In this document: in pieces, positions 60,941 through 64,000 of the stretch | Position numbering within the stretch: the stretch's first letter is position 1 | How the letters are laid out: every line of letters starts with the position of its first letter | Assembly: GCA_023055505.1 (NCBI GenBank) | Contig: JALIRH010000002.1 | Span: forward strand, 18,372,937 to 18,436,936 | Direction of reading: 5' to 3' | Length of the DNA: 64,000 bases | Source of the DNA: Callipepla californica brunnescens | Lineage: Eukaryota > Chordata > Aves > Galliformes > Odontophoridae | Notes under the pieces: model-generated | Database searches by the model: none | What the model saw: the letters and a program-made list of their open reading frames with translations, nothing else | Told to the model about the DNA's origin: nothing | Position numbers and translations under genes: made by a program

Positions 60941-61240
60941 TAGGAAGGAGATAAAACTGTTAGAGTGTGTCCAAGGGAGGGCTACAAAGATGGGAAGGGT
61001 CTGGAGGGTGAGGTGTATGAGGAGCTACGGGGTGGGAGCCTGGGCCAGGGTCTGCACCAGAGGGCATTGGGCATGGAACTGGATGCCCAGGGCAGTGGGC
61101 ATGGCCCCGAGTGCCCAAGCTCAGGGAGTGTTTGGACAGCACTCTTAGAATTGGGTTTGATTTTAGGTGGTCCTGTGTGGAGCCAGGAGCTGGATGCAGT
61201 GATCCCTCTGGGTCCTTTCCGACTCAGGGTATTCTAAGAG
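60941..61240 (+). mobile_element. CR1 LINE 3' end
   Basis: GGAGGGCTACAAAGATGGGA, GGGTCTGGAGGGTGAGGTGT, GGTGGTCCTGTGTGGAGCCA and CTTTCCGACTCAGGGTATTC are successive CR1 3' blocks on the plus strand, ending at ATTCTAAG. Confidence 0.92.
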
Positions 61241-61740
61241 CAGGAAGACAGAAGTCATGGGTGGGTTCAGATAGACGGGGTCGTTGTAAGACTGGCTGCC
61301 AGCCCCTTAAATGTGGCATGTCCTTCCACAGAAGAGAACCAGCACTGCCCTTTGGAGGCTGGCAAACACCGCCCTTTTTTAGATACCATAACTGGCTATT
61401 CAGGATCAGTCTGCAGTGCAGATACCACCAGGAATGCATATTCCACCTACTGGGGACAAGCCACTGTCCCCTTCTTCCAGAAGAGCCTCCATGGTGTCAG
61501 GGTAGTATTGCTCAATTCTTGCTGTGCTGCCAAAGCCCGTCTGAGCTATCTGTGTGGCAGAGCCACGAGTCCCCTGCCATCTCAAGGCCCTGAGTTCCAG
61601 GGACCCTGAAGGCGTGCCCTCAGTTCCCATCACGTCTCAAGGAAATAAAAAAAGCCAATTACTAATAGCGAGGTGATTGCCTAACAGCGCACCAGCGGTG
61701 TATTTTGCACCATGACGTGCACATCCAACGTGGGACGTTT
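61241..61740. other. KLF10 upstream flank, no gene seen
   Basis: No exon or repeat recognised. CpG density rises from about 61690, where a CRE-like TGACGTG occurs at 61713-61719. Confidence 0.5.
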
Positions 61741-62760
61741 AAAGGGAACACTCGCGCCCTTTTGTAAGAAGCGCGATACGAGCAGTCAGCGCTCCGCAGC
61801 CCTGCCACGCAGAGCCCGCAGGCGGCCGAGCCGCGACCCCCAAGGGCACAGTGGGGGAGGGGCGCGCCGAGACCTCGTGGCGCGGCCGCCGCCCCCGCCC
61901 GGCCTCGCTGACTCAGCCGCGGGGAGGGCGGCGGGAGCGCGCACGCCGCGCCGGCAGCCGGAGCACGCCGCGCCGACGGCCCGGCCACGCCGCGGGGCAG
62001 CCGCCGATCACGCGCGGGGCGCCCCGCGCCCATTGGCTGCCGCCTCTCACACCTTTGCCGCCGATTGGCTGCGGCCGGGCGACGCCCCGCCCACCCGCGC
62101 CGGGCGCCGGAGCCGCCGCCGCCTGAATGGGGAGCGGCGGGCAGAAAGAGGAAAAGCGGCGCGGGCGGCGGCGGTGGCGGCGCGGGGGTCCCGGCACGGC
62201 GCGAGGTGAGCGGGGGCTGCGGGGGTACCGCGGGGCGGGGGGAGCGGCACCGCGCCGAGGACGGAGGAGAGCGGCTCCCCCAGGGAGCGGCGGGAGCCAC
62301 GCGTCCCCGGCGCCGCGGGCGGGCGGCGGGCAGCCGGGAGCACCGGTGCCGGGCGGGGCTGGGCGCCGGCACTGCGGGCTGCCCTTCGCCTCCGCTCCGT
62401 CGCCGCGGAGCGCTGCCGCCCCGCTCCTTTCCCGCGCCGTCCGAGGGCGGGGGCGGGCGCGCGGCGAACTGGGGGAAAGGTCGGCGCGCGGCGCTCCCGG
62501 CAGCCGCCGATCACGCTTTGTTCGCGTGCATCCGCCCCGGCCGCGCCCCGCGCGGGGCGGCCAATGGGGGCGGGGCGGGGGCGGGGCGCCGGGGTGCGCC
62601 GAGGTGACGGTGGCGCGCGCCCAACGGCCGCCGGGGGCGGGGGTGGGGGCGGGGAGCGCGGCCGCGCCCCGGCGCTCCCACGCGGGACGGGGCTGCCCCG
62701 GGAGCCGCGCGGGGAAGCTCTTTTGTCTCGAGGAGCTGTGTCATCCTCGGCACATGGCGG
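61740..62760. promoter_or_regulatory. KLF10: KLF10 CpG-island promoter
   Basis: Dense CpG. TGACTCA (AP-1/MARE, within GCTGACTCAGC) at 61909-61915. Two inverted CCAAT boxes, ATTGG at 62032-62036 and 62064-62068. GC boxes throughout. After exon 1 a second cluster has CCAAT at 62561-62565 with GGGGCGGGG boxes. No TATA box. AP-1, CCAAT and Sp1 sites fit an immediate-early, growth-factor-induced gene such as KLF10. Confidence 0.85.
62100..62205 (+). other. KLF10: KLF10 exon 1 (probably untranslated)
   Basis: The 5' end is a guess from the CCAAT boxes. The 3' end is GCGAG|GTGAGC at 62205/62206. I find no equivalent of the short N-terminal peptide that human exon 1 encodes. The only ATG (62127) is out of frame with exon 2 after splicing and forms an overlapping uORF. 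Confidence 0.6.
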
Positions 62761-62925
62761 CTTTCCCCGCGGATGACTTCATGAAGTGCGCCGTGCTGAG
62801 GGCGGCGCGGCCGTGCCCCGTGCTGTCACGCGCGTTTCCTTGCACGAGGCGCTGTTAGCTGGCCCGGGTTAAGGGCTTATTGAACTCTGACCCCGACAGG
62901 AGGAAGAAATGGACGTGATGCCTGA
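62127..62925 (+). CDS. KLF10 overlapping uORF (34 codons)
   Basis: If exon 1 contains 62127 and splices at 62205 to 62900, the ATG opens MGSGGQKEEKRRGRRR and so on, runs past the main AUG at 62909 in another frame and stops at TGA 62923-62925. It is very basic. Start context has T at -3 and G at +4. An overlapping uORF would be expected to lower KLF10 translation. Its existence depends on the transcription start. Confidence 0.35.
62754..62858 (+). other. Short frame in KLF10 intron 1 (34 codons)
   Basis: ATG at 62754 (C at -3, G at +4) opens MAAFPADDFMKCAVLRAA and ends TAG at 62856-62858. It lies about 190 bases downstream of a CCAAT/GC-box cluster and 40 bases before the exon 2 acceptor. 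It could be leader sequence of a transcript from an internal promoter or chance. I do not call it a protein. Confidence 0.2.
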
Positions 62926-64000
62926 GAAGCGGGGTGATGCTCGCTGTTTCTGGAACGGCAGCCCTGAGAAAGGCGATTACGAGGCTGTGGAGGCCCTTAT
63001 TTCCATGAGCTGCAGCTGGAAGCCTGACCCGAAGAAACAGGCGGACGTGCGACCCATCACCCCGGCCTCTGATATGTCAGAGGAGAGCGATGAGACCCTG
63101 CTCCCTGGAGCGGTGGACTTCAGCACCATACCCGCGTTTGTAAGTGCTCTCTGTCCGTGTGCGTGCTCGTTCGTGGCAGCAGGTAGTTACGTGCCCCCCC
63201 CTAACCTCGCCTCTTCCCGCAGTGCCTGACCCCCCCATACAGCCCATCCGACCTGGAGTTGTCCCACGGCGGCCCCACACCTCGCGGAGAGGCTGAGCCC
63301 CACGCACCTAGAGCCCTGAAGGCCCAAGCGACCAGCGTTATTCGGCACACGGCCGATGCTCAGCTCTGCAATCGCAAAACCTGCCCGGCCAGAACGGCCA
63401 GCGTGCTGAAATACCAGGACGGTGCGTCGCGGGACAGCGACGGCAAACAGCCTGCCGAGGCACAGCGCTCCGCTGTGGCACTGAGCACTGCGACTTATGA
63501 AAGCAGACAGTTGCCAGCTGCAGAAAGAGAAACTGCAGAGCCTGCTCCCGGCCCTGAGCACCCAACAGAAGCTGCGGTCAGCAGGCGTCCGTCTGTGCCC
63601 GGCTCAGCGCAGCCGGTACCGGTGGCAGCCCCGTGCCCTGTCCCAGGGAGCGGAGCCCCTCCGGTGCCGGTGTTCTGCCAGATGGTCCCGCTGCCCACCA
63701 GCAACTCTGTTGTGACTGCTGTGGTGCCTGGTGCTGCAGCCAGCCGGCCGCCCGCGCTCTGCCAGCCCATGGTGCTCATGGGCACCCAGGTCCCCAAGGG
63801 CGCCGTCATGTTCGTTGTGCCGCAACCGGTGGTGCAGAGCACGAAGGCTCCGGTCCTCAGCCCGAACGGCACGAGGCTGTCTCCCATTGCCCCCGCTCCT
63901 GGCTTTGTACCTTCTGCGGCCAAAGTCACTCCTCCCGTTGATTCTTCGAGAATAAGAAGTCACGTTTGCAACTACCCGGGGTGTGGGAAAACTTACTTCA
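62909..64000 (+). CDS. KLF10: KLF10 (TIEG1) zinc-finger repressor, partial
   Basis: Join: 62909-63139, 63223 to beyond the window edge; exon 2 itself starts at 62900 after CCCCGACAG. The start [15 protein letters not shown] aligns with the human internal start MEMISERP. Domains: the Sin3-interacting helix ([12 protein letters not shown], residues 24-35), the [10 protein letters not shown] block, a [12 protein letters not shown] repression block from residue 78, the [18 protein letters not shown] block, then a proline-rich region with [25 protein letters not shown] and [16 protein letters not shown]. The first C2H2 finger begins [13 protein letters not shown] as the window ends. KLF10 is induced early by TGF-beta and represses GC-box genes such as SMAD7. 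The blocks match KLF10 rather than KLF11. The middle of exon 3 is shorter than in human KLF10 and very GC-rich. The remaining two and a half fingers lie outside the window. Confidence 0.96.
63140..63222. other. KLF10: KLF10 intron 2 (83 bp)
   Basis: Very short GT-AG intron between TTT|GTAAGT and CTTCCCGCAG|TGC, in phase 0. It falls within the conserved TIPAF/CLTPP junction, which supports the placement. Confidence 0.93.

Noticed and set aside
62127..62205. ATG at 62127 as the KLF10 start codon
   Set aside because: After splicing at 62205/62900 it is out of frame with the KLF10 coding sequence.
61662..62372. 236-codon minus-strand frame over the KLF10 promoter
   Set aside because: CpG-island low-complexity frame overlapping promoter elements and exon 1 on the other strand.
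63495..63963. Minus-strand frames of 119-144 codons opposite KLF10 exon 3
   Set aside because: The plus-strand KLF10 frame is conserved and GC-rich; the antisense frames are shadows.
62909..64000. Identification as KLF11
   Set aside because: The blocks [28 protein letters not shown] and [17 protein letters not shown] match KLF10. KLF11 differs in each, and its human neighbourhood lies elsewhere.

Overview
The window is vertebrate nuclear DNA from a bird, most likely a galliform. The reasons are many 3'-end fragments of CR1 LINEs (the typical avian LINE), two fragments resembling the chicken mariner family Galluhop, compact GT-AG introns, and CpG-island promoters. It contains no prokaryotic genes, CRISPR arrays or operons.

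Layout. (1) 1-4.5 kb: a CpG island near 3.87-4.38 kb with a TCACGTGA E-box and minus-strand splice donors. From the vertebrate gene order ATP6V1C1 - AZIN1 - KLF10 this is probably the promoter and start of intron 1 of ATP6V1C1 reading leftwards, but no coding exon of it lies in the window. (2) 4.5-28.9 kb: an intergenic stretch with CR1 and mariner fragments, microsatellites and no convincing protein gene. (3) 28.9-54.2 kb: the complete AZIN1 gene (antizyme inhibitor 1) on the plus strand, with a TATA-containing CpG-island promoter, two leader exons, ten coding exons giving 450 residues, and two poly(A) signals. (4) 54.2-61.7 kb: intergenic DNA with CR1 fragments. (5) 61.7-64.0 kb: the CpG-island promoter, exon 1, exon 2 and most of exon 3 of KLF10 (TIEG1). 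It is cut by the window edge at the start of the first zinc finger.

The most interesting part is the AZIN1 leader. Spliced in silico, exons 1 and 2 encode the upstream conserved coding region (uCC) described for vertebrate AZIN1. It starts at AUU and ends in a Pro-Pro-Trp motif just before its stop, the element reported to make translation polyamine-sensitive by ribosome stalling and queuing. Around it are features I have not seen described: an AUG uORF ending 2 nt before the AUU, four tandem in-frame stops after the uCC, a UGAUG stop-start overlap, and a 9-codon uORF ending 1 nt before the main AUG. The protein is ODC-like, but position 69 (the Schiff-base lysine of ODC) is arginine and several other cofactor or substrate residues are replaced. 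This fits a decoy that binds antizyme rather than an enzyme.

AZIN1 acts in polyamine homeostasis by sequestering antizyme and so protecting ODC. KLF10 is a TGF-beta-inducible repressor. Nothing in the sequence links the two functionally beyond conserved neighbourhood. Exon boundaries were set by reading splice consensus and family similarity by eye. Transcription starts are estimates.
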